Positions 23,427 to 34,835 of a stretch of 64,000 bases of DNA are shown piece by piece. The position numbers were made by a program, and so were the translations under genes. Below the pieces are notes generated by a model. It searched no databases. It was not told where the DNA came from and worked only from the letters and a program-made list of their open reading frames with translations. Position 1 is the stretch's first letter, and each line of letters opens with the position of its first letter. The stretch comes from Branchiostoma belcheri (lineage: Eukaryota > Chordata > Leptocardii > Amphioxiformes > Branchiostomatidae), in the NCBI RefSeq assembly GCF_001625305.1, contig NW_017803854.1:3175367-3239366 (forward strand). The letters run 5' to 3'.

Positions 23427-24924
23427 GGCGCTAGGCCACCGAGTTTTTGTTGAAAACTATGTTGTTTTGTAAACCATTAAAAACTATTTTACAACTTGAT
23501 TGTTTTGCATATGTTATAACATACACTACGTACTCACTCAGTCCGTTGCAATCACAATACATAAGGAATGAACATGATCCGTTGAGTCATACACTCTGAC
23601 AAACACCGTGAGCTCGGTCCGTTGAAAGATTCACGAGAATCATACACTGAACACATACACCGTGAACTCGGCCCGTTGAAAGATTCCCGAGAATCATACA
23701 CTCAACACACACTGTGAACTCGGTCTACAACCTGACGAGGATTCCAAAGAACCATACGAACATTTACCGAAGATTGCCGAGAGCCGAACGGCGACTTCCG
23801 AACGCTTTAGCTTGGTTAGGTACTTAGTACTAGTATACACTAGGTGCGAAATGCCATTTCAAAACATCCTATTTTCTGCGAAATGCCACAAGGAAAATAA
23901 AAGTCTTGATACTATCTATACTTTAGGGGTAACTATGTAGCCATGTAAACTTTCTTGGGTTACTATACCATATTTTAAAGAAGATATTAAGCATTTTGTA
24001 AAGTCCGATTTCCGGCGAACTGCGTTACCAGCAGTAAGACAATGACATCACCGCTAGCCAATGAGACGCACGGTAGGCGCCCACATTTCCCGCGCGGTTC
24101 TAAAATGGAGACGGCCAGAAAGGCTACATCATACGACATTCTATGTGTAAATGTACTGCCAGGCTGCTCAAAACACGTCCACAAACCCCACCGACATGTT
24201 TTCAGTTCTACATATGTCTCCCAGGCACGAGATTTGGAAAGTGTAGTTGTGCCCAATATCTCTAGATGTACGATATCGTTGTCCTCTGAGTCTGGGGAGG
24301 CAGGGACCGAACGTGATTCTAAGTCACATTTTTGCTGCCACCCCAGTTGGTAACGCAGTTCACGGGTAGGTGTTTCCTACCCTGTCATCTTTTTGAAGTT
24401 ATCATCATCGCTAGCGCTAGCCCCGGCTTGGGGTTCTATCGAGTCGAGCAGCGGTTTTGCGAACGCGTTCGAATAACTGCGAAACCAGTTCTACTCCCGT
24501 CGGCCTTTGCGCCATCTATCTCTATCAGAACGCCGATTCGGAAGTAACAGCTAATAAGTAATGAGTGTGCTTTTTATTGTGTGATTCAGCCGACCAAGTA
24601 CCCAGTATGTGTTATATATGTTGGGCATGGAGAATTCTCGGGAATCTTTCAACGGACTGTGTTCACGGTGTTGTGTGTTGAGTGTATGATTCTCGGGAAT
24701 CTTTCAAACTCAACCATTGACGGACCGAGCTGACGGTGAAGTGTTGAGTGTATGATTCTCGGGAATCTTTCAACGGACCGACCTCAAGGTGTTATGTGTT
24801 CAGGGTATGATTCTCGGGGATCTTGTACGGAGTGCACTGCACAGTGAACTTGTTGTTCAGTTACCTAAGTATATATTTGAATAAAGTAACAACGATCTCA
24901 ACAAAAACTCGGTGGCCTATCGCC
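23427..24924. mobile_element. 1.5-kb element with long, repeat-built inverted ends
   Basis: The left end GGCGCTAGGCCACCGAG and the right end (as its complement, GGCGATAGGCCACCGAG) share an inverted terminal match that runs on through TTTTTGTTGA. Inside each end lie two to three tandem subunits of about 60 bp containing TCCGTTGAAAGATTC, a CCGAG centre and AATCATACACT (left about 23590-23730, right in inverse orientation about 24630-24820). So the whole element folds back over about 400 bp per side. The core (about 23800-24560) is CpG-rich and has a CCAAT box near 24059 and an open frame downstream of it. No transposase was recognised and no clear target duplication was found. The class is unknown. 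Confidence 0.7.
24042..24353 (+). other. CpG-rich promoter-like core with a 103-codon open frame
   Basis: A CCAAT box (GCTAGCCAATGAG) and CpG-rich sequence precede an ATG at about 24105 that opens a frame beginning METARKATSY and running to a stop near 24353; the frame itself opens further upstream at 24042. A possible donor (TTG|gtaacg) lies at its end. I do not recognise the protein. It could be the captured first exon of a host gene, an element gene remnant, or chance. Confidence 0.25.
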
Positions 24925-26379
24925 CATGGTTTGGGTTGTGGCAAAAAGTCTTTTGGTAAAAAATTAAAGCTGGAAGCAGGACTTATTATTCCAGAAATAA
25001 GACTTGAACATGCTTTTAGAAAGTATGTACTACTGGTAAGAGTGTAAATTTGAAGTGATACTAGAACCCAAAGTGAAAACTCGGGCATTCGAATTTCAAC
25101 TTGGAGTATGTAACCTAATAGTCAATACATATTCTTTCATATCCCCTGTTAAGTTTCTAAAACTCATTTAAAAAGTTCAAGTACTTTCAACAGGAATGTC
25201 AGCATGGTTCAAAATGTTTGATTCCCATCATCCTTTCCTGTACAAATCTGTGGACACAATCCTGATGGAAACCACACAGGGAACAGAAACTGTTTTATCT
25301 GCAGGGCTGATCATTATCAGTTAATTATCAGGTAATTGCTGCCGGAAAACTGTTGACCCAAACGTTAGACCTGACCTTTGAGTCACATGGAATAGTCCTC
25401 TAAAGTGTCAGGAATTCCGTTTTCCTTCCTGAAGCTGAACCCTTCACAAGGTCATTTCTCTCTCCAGGCTAGTGTAAGAAGGTCAACTGAAAACAGTGTT
25501 CTTGTCAGAGTGGTGAGGACTGATGGAAAACAGCAGTTCCTTTGAGAGAGATAAGATTGGACACTGAAAGAACAGGCTGTATCTTGGAGTTGAACAATAT
25601 GTCATACTTTTTGGGGTGTAACTTGCTGCCGTAAAGTTATGCCTTCCATTCTTTGCTTACTCACTTAATACATATACTGTGAGGGCCAAATGAAACGCTA
25701 TAAACATTGGTGAAGGCTGAACTTGAAACATTAAGAACATTGACACTAAGGCAGGGATGTTCCATTTATTATTATAATTTGGCAAATCTACCCCTCCCCT
25801 CCCCCATAATGTGCACCGCCCAGTAACACACCCCAAGTCTGTCTGCTGTGCTTTATTGGTCAACGAGAAGATACCATCACCCGACAGGGGTGTCCAGGAT
25901 GAAGAGAACCTGTCAACCATCCAACAGACAAGGCCAAGTGCAGGGCAGAATGAATTACATCGGGGGATCACCCCCAGCTCTTATGGGATTCCCAAATACT
26001 TGGGATCAAGTGGGCTTCCGTGATGTCTAGACTAGACGGGGGCGGAAATATTCAAAACCACCAGACAAAGTCACAACCACCGCATTCCTGCCCATAAAAT
26101 ACTTAGATGTAGACTTGATACCCTAGTTAACAAGATTCAAACATTACCCTATCTACCATTGGTTTTGTGAAGGTAATATATAGTATGCTTTTGAATTGAT
26201 AGTATGCGATTTCAATCAATGTCCCAAAAATGAACTTATACATGCCTGTAACTAAAGAGAAGACAGTGGATTTTGTAATGTTAATTAATCCTTTTCTGAA
26301 ACTCTAACTACACATCAAAAACTGATTCCTGTATTTTGTATCCCTGATCAGCAAGACGTTAACTGAAATTGAATCGCTC

Positions 26380-26642
26380 CCTTGACAGACGAGCGCCGTT
26401 TTGGGGCTGAACGGAAACATTTATACGACACCCAACATAAAAGCTATCAAAATGGTAATGAATCTAGCCGTCCCTCTGGAGAACGTCGTAAAACGCGCTG
26501 GGATAGCGGACGGACCATGATGCAACCTACGCCAGCTCTGATTTCTTTACATACTCTTGACACAGAATCACTGACACAAATATTTCCCTCAAAGCCAGTT
26601 GCTACAAAGAAAAAAAGTTCTGCCTTACCAAAGGGTAACTGA
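26380..26642 (+). other. Possible exon or gene fragment of unknown origin
   Basis: A plus-strand frame of 86 codons follows a plausible acceptor (CTCCCTTGACAG). It is basic and hydrophilic (RRKTRWDSGRTMMQP, VATKKKSSALPKG) and ends by a donor-like AGG|gtaact. About 15 bp further on, a second basic frame follows (FPRSQDNRGRNARRF, then ESKLKCRLAPG, to about 26812). Simple splicing of the two does not keep frame. The KTRWDS phrase resembles RNA-binding/splicing proteins but I cannot name a family. It may be a pseudogene piece. Confidence 0.25.
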
Positions 26643-27647
26643 TAAACTCCACAGGTACGTAAGTTTCCACGAAGTCAAGATAATCGTGGTAGAAATGCCA
26701 GAAGATTTTCACAGGTATCACGCTGTGGCGGTACAGTAGATCTCAGTACAGTGAGAAACGATGCTTCTGATCTGCGAGAATCCAAACTCAAGTGTCGGTT
26801 GGCTCCGGGATGACCCGGAAGGTTGTCAGGACAAATCTATCATGTGTCGGGAAGGCTAAAACGCTGCTCCTGCTAAATTTGTGGCAGAACCGACCTTACC
26901 TTTTGGCCCAGTTTGTCTCTTTTTCCCCCTCCTCACTCCAGGAAAGGAAGGAAGAGCACACAGCATCGACACCCAATATGCCCGGAGAAGTCCCTAAATA
27001 TAGAGGCTGGAGCAGCTATGGGCTGGCACACACACACGCATGTCCAACTACAACATGTACATGTACATGTAGATGTATACAGCTCATTTTCTTGGCTGCT
27101 AGTGCTAAGAAATAATTGAACCATTATCCTCATTTCCCGACACACATTGCCCTGTAATGACTGTATAAGAGTCTAGTCTACTCTTACAGCTAGAGGAGTA
27201 ACGTTCATTCTGGAAGGATTTGTTGGCAGGAAAAGGACAAGAGTGTCTGTTATCAGATCTACCGGCCACAGATCGATACCAATCATATGGATGAAGGCAC
27301 GAAAATGAAGCTTCCAACACTGCAGTGTCGCTGGATTGTCCGTCCCAATGACTGTATCCATTTTTCATGACTGCGTGTGTCGCATACTGCTCTTATCAGA
27401 GTATATTTCACTTCTTTCTTTATAAAATATTCATACTGACATTCTGACAAAGGAGATCTGTAACAGATTAGGAGCTGGATTAACCTTGACACCGCAGACT
27501 TACCCAGGACTAAAACTGGACCATCCGCAATAGGACTGGGCAGCAGTAACTTGATTACTTGGTTTATGGACAGCAAATTTAGAAAAGAGGCTATGTAACA
27601 GTGGGGGTTTATAGGCGCTACCAACAGATCCGGCAAACGGGTCTAGA

Positions 27648-27760
27648 CCTTTTAGCGGAGCGGTTAGAGCGTCTGGTCATGAAGCTCTGGTGCCCGGGGG
27701 CCGTGGGTTCGAACCCCGGCCCGGGACCAGAAGGGTTTTTACTGGCTCCTCCTGTTTCTT
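27648..27760 (+). mobile_element. tRNA-derived SINE head or tRNA pseudogene
   Basis: An A-box-like word (TAGCGGAGCGGTTAGAGCG) and a perfect B-box (GGTTCGAACCC) are spaced as in a tRNA gene. The acceptor strands do not pair (the 3' CCCGGGACCA has no 5' partner) and the anticodon stem is mismatched, so it is not a working tRNA. It most likely is a SINE promoter region. Confidence 0.55.
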
Positions 27761-27844
27761 ACAGCTATATGTACAAATGTATGTTTCATGTTCACATGAT
27801 TTGCCAATGTCTACAGTGCACAAGTGGCACTTTCACTTTCAGTA

Positions 27845-27911
27845 TAGCCTGGGTATCATTTGGATTTTGCTCTGCTATGCTAGGTTTTTTTCTAGCATAG
27901 TACCCAGGCTA
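27845..27911. mobile_element. 67-bp hairpin MITE with TAGCCTGGGTA ends
   Basis: TAGCCTGGGTA (27845-27855) is complementary to TACCCAGGCTA (27901-27911), and an inner arm CTATGCTAG pairs with CTAGCATAG around a T-rich loop. Its ends match the MITE at 37307-37406, so the two belong to one family. Confidence 0.7.
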
Positions 27912-28260
27912 CTTTCAGTACAATGTGTACAAAGTGTAGGAAGATGTGATGACATCTTAGCTCAGAAATGTGAAGACATGAAAACATACATCTCAGCACA
28001 TACTCAAGGATTTTCATACATGTGTACTGATGTATTCCACAGACCATGTGCTAAGCTGACAATCATACTGACAGACATCCTTCACATGTCCCCCCCCTCC
28101 ACACATAACTGAGAACTCCACATAGCTGACAACCCAAATATTTACATCTGTTGTTGTTTTGACTATATGGGGTTAGACAGTACAACCAGATGGGCTGCAA
28201 ATAGCTGCATTTCTATCTGACTCCCATATGTACGTCATAGTAGTATACTGGGAAAACTAA

Positions 28261-28993
28261 GGCCGACTTTAGACTGACGACGGTATACGATCGCACAACA
28301 ATCGTTGTGGGCGACGGCTGGCTTTAGACACATGACCAGAAAGTGTGGCGGACACCCGCAGCGCAGGATGGCACGCCGCGCGCCAATTCAAAATGGCGAG
28401 AGAACCCCTTTTTTCGGCATGCTGCAGCAGATTGTTTTTATTCTGCTTTTAACTTGTTGTCCTGTGGATGAGACGCCAAGTTTGTGCCCAGCAATGAAGG
28501 GGCCTTGAGGCACATGCACCGAACGGGGCAATACTCCAGGTTTGAACCCGGCGTTCGGTGCTGCCGTCGGCCTGGCTATATTGGCCGGGAAATGTGGATC
28601 GGCGGATCGGTTCGTACCGGAGAAGTAGCGATTGGTGGCAGGGGATTGTACTAGACACATATGACGATATAAAGTCTTTGGTTTGACGACATTTAATGAT
28701 ACGGGCGATGTTCTTGGACATGAAAAAACGCTTGCAGGCTTATTTGCATAAGGCAAATGACCTCCCACTTCCTTCGCCGGCGACGGTTCACTTTAGACGG
28801 TGGGAAATCCTCCTCGGACCCCCCGCTGAAGGATCGCACGATAGGGTCCGAGGTGGTAGTGACGACGATTCGAGGATTACCGTCGTGCGACTATTTTGAT
28901 CGTCTTTAGACGGTTGTAAAATACCGTCGCCGGCAACATCTTGACGATAAACATTCGTACGACTATCGAACCGTCGTCAGTCTAAAGTGCCCC
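28261..28993. mobile_element. Harbinger-like non-autonomous transposon, 733 bp
   Basis: Both ends carry CTTTAGACTGACGACGG in inverted orientation (left from about 28266, right ending near 28987). The first bases are GGCCGA on the left and GGGGCA on the right. TAA flanks both ends (28258-28260 and 28994-28996), a 3-bp target duplication as for PIF/Harbinger. The interior is GC- and CpG-rich with internal copies of the TTTAGACGG word. Its open frames have no recognisable transposase motif. Confidence 0.7.
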
Positions 28994-31900
28994 TAAGAAT
29001 GTTTCGGCATGATATTGGTTACATACATTTGTAAACATTTAGTGTGCGAAAAACCCTGGTCAACAAACATGTCTCGAGTTTGTATTCTTAGCTCATCTGT
29101 GAATTGACAAACAATATTATATTGTCAAAAATTTGCGTAGACAATCACCTTTTCAAACCTGGCTATGGCAATTGCTTTTTGAAGTTTTTCTTCGGATCCC
29201 TGGGCGGTTGCCTTAGGGCAGGTTCAACTGTATGTAGATTTTCTTATGTACGAGTTATGGGATGTTGAGCATCATGACTAAAAGTAGAAACAAACAAAAC
29301 ATAAGGAACAGGAAGGGAAACCTGGGAGGAAACCTGTGGAGTGATAAGACACGGAAGGCTCTAAATGGGCCAAATCAGAAGGGTTAGGAAACTGAAACTG
29401 ATAATTACTGTACAATAAATTATTCGACATGTTTTCAGTGGTTTTATTGTTGCAGCCACCCTTCCATCACAAGCTTATTGCACTGCAAATATGAGTTTCC
29501 AATGTGTTATTGCTATTCTACAGACTTGTCAACTGCAAACTTAAGACACTGTGAAGGTCTCATTTCCTCTCCTACCTTGAAATTAATTTCCAGCAAAATA
29601 ATCTGACTTACAGTATCATGGAAAATTTTGTGTCCCACCCTGTAAAGGAAAGGAATCTTGATATAGTTAATCATCAGATAATATGCTGTTTTACTCTCTC
29701 TGGCCGTAACTTCAACAAGAACAGTACATGATATTTTCATATCTACAGTAAAACGATTCAACTACGTGTACATGTGCACGTAAGCATGCAGCATTGTCTG
29801 AATCTTCTGTCATATTTTCCATGGTTGGTGGACCACATGCCATGTATTGGAGCTGGGCCAACAAAGACAACCAAATGCTCAGTTGAGTAATTTTTCTGCC
29901 TAAGAATGGCCTTTACTTTGGAAACCTTCATTTCTATTTATACAAGAATACTGATGTCATATTTCATAGTTAGCCAAGAGGCCAAAGTGCCAAGGCCACA
30001 TATATCAAGCTACATTTTGACTGATGATATAGCACTGCTGGCAGCCTTGGTGTCTGCCTCTCCTGGCCAGTGTGGCCCTGTCAACTCACAGCTTCATAAT
30101 GCTAAATCATGGGAACTACAGACTGATGCATTTCAAAGTGCTTCACCCGCCAGATTTAAATACAATCCTGAAGCCTCGTCCCCCTGGGAGCACATCAGAT
30201 TCCCACCTATACCAGATACCAGGACCGCCACTATCAGATATCAAAGCTAGCCTGGGAGCTGGTATGGAGACAGCTTTGTTTGTGAGATATGGTAAAGCCG
30301 AAGTACTTACTGAGGAAAGCCTACTTGTACATGAGTACTGTACCTAAAGGTCTTCTACAGAAGAAATGGGTAGGGGGTAGAGCTGACTTGACTCAAGGAG
30401 GAATAGTTTAATTCCTGCGGAGAAACCATGATGGAATGGGTTCTTAAAGCACTTATAGCCGACGGAAGTAACAGCTAAAACAGATAAAGTATGCAAGTAG
30501 GTTAAAAAGAGACAGAAATGAAGGTACATTTGTATGAACAGGAAAACAAGATGACGTTCTATAAATGACAAGCGACAACAAGGCCACGAACAGCACCATG
30601 TTTACATTGTGTGTGGCTGCAAAACACAGCCTACCGTGATGGACAAACGTACCAAGTAAACTCAGAACACAGTTGACTGGAAGTCACTGAAAACTACTTC
30701 AGATACTGTAATATCTTAAAGTGAAAGAAGGCAGTGTTACAACAATTTCTCATTCAATTCAAAGACTGACAGTACTATACTTCAAGCATATTTGCTTTCA
30801 CACAATAATGTTTGAATGAAAAATTATCTTATAATACCACTATTTGATAAACATACACCATTTCCTTACCTTGGCATGTGCTGACCTGGAGGGGACAGGC
30901 AAGCTTGGTGGGGAGGGAAGAAAATAGGACAGAAGCAGCAGACAGACAGGAACTACAGAGCACTACCAGCAAGCAAAGGGAGGATGTGTGAAACTATACC
31001 TGACCCTCCCAGCAGGACAGGCCCTGACCCAGGCTAGATTCCATTGGTCAGCTGGAAGTCTGTTGTCATGGTGATCACCAGAAACTACAAATAATAGCCT
31101 GGGGTAGTATTGAATGCTGACCCCTGACTGGACAGATGGTAGGTAAGGAAATATACGGACCACACAAAGTCATTAGCCCTTGGAGCAGTTAATGTGGGGA
31201 ATACCAGGGCCATACATAGCCATTACATGCAGCTTTAGAATGGCCACTAATGTGAAGAACATATGGACAGCCCATAACTGATAGCCTATACAGTATATGA
31301 GTCATTTGGGCTACATAGCTGGTCTAGCAGTCACTGCGGTAGACTTAGTCTAGAACAGCCATGACCAATACATGGACATAATATAGCCTTGAGTCAGCTG
31401 TCTTGACCATCTACATGTCAATTCAGCAACATGGCAATACATGAACTTGGACTTCAATGAAGCCCTATGGACAGTGAGTCTGAATATGAACTTATATTAT
31501 GGGATAACCTGTTATGACATATGTCCTAGTCAGGCTAACAAAGGAGACTTCCCTTTTGTACAACAAAGACGACTTAAGGGAGATGTGTGGTTCTGAGGAT
31601 GCTGACTCAAGACTCAGGAGGGCCTGAGGACAAGATGGTGGAACTGCTGATCTCTACTGGTTTATAAGGACTGGTGGATGTTTGAGGACAGCCAGGAAAT
31701 TCCTCATCTGTTTAAATATCCTGACTGGTGCTGACCACACGAGCTGTGCTTGTCTGGCTAACAATGACATGACGCACTACACATTCTCCTCCCCACCTAA
31801 CGACAAAACAAGCACTCAGAAGCCACAGACCTATAGAGATGAAAACTGTAAGAATCTCCTTACCATACAGGCTGTTTCAAGAGCTGGAGATTTGATCATC

Positions 31901-32682
31901 ACCGTGTTGCCTGAATGAAGACTTGCAGCCCCAGTCCTTTTGTCCAAGACACAGTCATGTTCGTGCGATCAGCTATAAACCAAAAGACTGCAACCCAAAC
32001 ACCTTAATATAGCGGCTGGCCGATAAGACAGGATTTCGTCTCATCTCAGGCAATCAGGGTCCTCCATGATTGGATCTCAAGAATAAATGTGAGGAATCTC
32101 TGACATGTAGGACAATCAGCTGACGGGATGCTGAATATACATCTTGCTGTTTTCTTCAGACTGGGTCCTGACTCAAAGCCAGCTAAAGGTTTCTTAGTTC
32201 TCTTTAGGTTGTATCTCATCTGCACTGAACCTCAGTATTACTTCTGTACATTTGAACCATTGAAATGAAAAATGATCATCACCAAAGAGGCCCAGTGGGA
32301 CAGAAAGGTTTATGATAGCTTCTATCAACAGAGAAAGGGGTTATGGAAAAACTTCCTGCCTTACCTTGTTGTTTCCTTTGATGCTTCTGATGTTTACAAG
32401 TAGAATAACCAAGGAGGTTCTCCATGGAATAACTAAATCTCAGATTATAGACTATAGCCTATTGACCTCTTACATATGTTATATAAGGTCTTACAACTGA
32501 CAGAGCCTTTTAGTCTGTCTAGTTCTACAGGAAGCACTACATACAAAGAAATGTAAACAACAAAGATTGATTTCAACAAGCACCATTCTTATATAGCCTG
32601 TCCACTTGAAAGCCCTTCCATGCTGCTGTATGCTTTATTAATAGCTCCTGATAGGAATACCAACCAGCAGGGTAGGATAGAG

Positions 32683-32860
32683 TGATTAATGATGGACAGA
32701 TGAAAGAATCAGTCAAAAGAGAAGAGCGATCTTCTGTTGACGGAGTCATAAATGATTAATTAGTGAAAATCAACTAATTGATTGATTGTGTCGCATTCAT
32801 TGTGCGCTTAATTGATAAGCCAGTTGATTGAGAAACAATTAGCTGATTATTACAGTATTA
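32683..32860. promoter_or_regulatory. Cluster of PBX-HOX/homeodomain-type sites
   Basis: TGATTAAT occurs at 32683-32690 and 32753-32760, and TGATTGAT at 32779-32786, with further ATTGAT, TTGATTG, CAATTAG and TAATTAG words up to 32860. These octamers are the classical PBX-HOX composite forms. The stretch is AT-rich, which raises chance matches, so the call is only a candidate enhancer. Confidence 0.35.
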
Positions 32861-33530
32861 CAATCTTATAAACCAGCAATTAAGACAAACCGTAAAGGAG
32901 AAATCAAACAAATTGCAGTCATCATTGCTCTGCTTAGAGTCTCTTCATTACCATTTTGCAATAAGCCCTGAGCAAGACGTTACAATTAACTTTCATTACA
33001 CAAAATAAAAGTGTTGATGACATAACCTGTCAGCTGGCACATGGTTGGGTCACTCTATTCTTCTATTTCTTGTCCCTTCTACAAACTTTTGCCAAAGAAA
33101 GCTACTTCTACTGCTGGTTATTCGCAACTTTGCAGATACAGTTGATATCCCTAAGAAGTAAGAAGACATCTAGGAACAGATGGAGTTCAATGGTATTGCC
33201 AACAATCCTTATACATGTATTTTATCCCCCAGTCAGTTCCAACAGGATGTGTGTTATCTGTAACACAAGCGGTGGGAGGCTGGCATGTGTTGATACTATT
33301 TGGAAGCTACATTGTAGATTAAGTTGAAGTTGGCTGCAATTCAAGGTCGGCGGTGCTAAAGAAACACTGAACTACAGGAACCAGCTGTTGTATTCAAAAG
33401 GAGATATAGCTGATTATATAGCAGTTATGGCAGACTATGTACTTATAGGGAAGATATGCCATAATGGCAAAAGTAGCACTGTACAACAAAATACTACATT
33501 TTAGAACGGTATGTATCTCGTGCTTCTGTG

Positions 33531-33655
33531 TGGTGTGGTGTAGTGGTAGAGCATCTGACTGTCAAGCAAGGGGACCCAGGTTCAATCCCAAGGGTTGGAC
33601 CCAGACATGTCCGGACATCCAGCCGTTAAAAAAATCTTGCTTAAAAAAAAAGACT
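33531..33655 (+). mobile_element. tRNA-derived SINE with A-rich tail
   Basis: An A-box (GTAGTGGTAGAGCATCTGA) and a B-box (GGTTCAATCCC) are followed about 30 bp later by A-runs (TTAAAAAAA, then CTTAAAAAAAAAGAC). An anticodon-loop-like CTGTCAA would read GTC (Asp), but the stem does not pair. This is the usual form of a tRNA-headed SINE. Confidence 0.6.
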
Positions 33656-34299
33656 TGCAGTTTTGGGGGAAAAAGACGTAAAACTGGATAGAGAGATCTT
33701 TCTGTACTCTGTGACTGGGAATCTGGTCTGTATCTTCAATAAACCTCTACTGATCCACGTCTCTGTACAGCTAATACTAAGTAATAGCTTGAGATGAGCG
33801 TGTTTGGACACAAGCCAAGATAGACACTTAGATATGAGACTAAATAAACATCTCCTCTTATTGACTACACAGAGTTCTTTATGATCAATTGCAGTGTTTG
33901 GCGCCATAATCAATATACATCATCCGGCTTGATAAGGGTTAATTCCGCTAACGATTAATCAATTTTTGGCAGGACCAACATCCAGGGCATGTGTCCAGCA
34001 CAATTAACTTCACATCTGCATACCTATACTTGCCATTTATGTCACAAATTCTTCAACTCAAGCTTCAAAGTAATTGATTTGTTAGACCTTTGGGTTAATT
34101 GCACATTCACCAAACTACCAAATGAAACTTCATGTTGCTCCTTGAATGCTAATGCTGCTGTATTTGATAATGATTATTAGATTTTCCTGAATTCATAAAT
34201 AATGTTCTTATACATACATACATACATGTATATCCTATATATACATCTGCAGGCAAACATCATCAAACATACTTATAGTCATCAGCTTAATGCAGTAAT

Positions 34300-34835
34300 T
34301 ATAAAACAAAACACTTTCATATGAGCTTTTCTTAAGAAACATTAATTTATATTACAGTACATACTCTAGTAATGCTTTCATAACAGACTATTTTCCAATG
34401 AGCTTTTCTATATGCAAGTTGCACTGATTAGATAATAATTATTTTGTAACTAACAAACTACTTTTTGATAAGCATTTCTCACATTACATTTATCAAAGGG
34501 TAATTCTATTGTATGATGAGCTCACAGTGTAATTGTTTTTGTAATAAACTACTGTCTAATGAACTATTCTTCAGTTACACTTATTACATATATTACATAT
34601 ATTATTATCATTACTTGGCCACAAACCAATTTTTGATGAGCTTTCTGCAGTTACATCCATTACAGGGTAATTCTGTTTTTAATAAACCACCTTCTGATGA
34701 GCTTTTCTTCAGTAACATTTATTAAAAGATAATTCCCCTGTAACAAACTCCTTTTTGATGAGCTCTCTATACAGCAAATTAATTATGTAATAATCATTTG
34801 TCACAACACTTTTTCATCAACTCAATTTTATTACA
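34300..34835. repeat. Decayed tandem array, unit about 70-95 bp
   Basis: A unit containing AACAAACTACTTTTTGATGA, a GAGCTTTTCTTCAGTTACA-like part and a TTATTAAAGGGTAATTC-like part recurs about six or seven times with heavy divergence (for example near 34390, 34455, 34545, 34630, 34690 and 34750). It is AT-rich and non-coding. Confidence 0.7.

Noticed and set aside
27648-27730. Functional tRNA-Met gene
   Set aside because: The A- and B-boxes are good, but the acceptor and anticodon stems do not pair. Better read as a SINE head.
33531-33600. Functional tRNA-Asp gene
   Set aside because: The anticodon stem is mismatched and an A-rich tail follows, as in SINEs.
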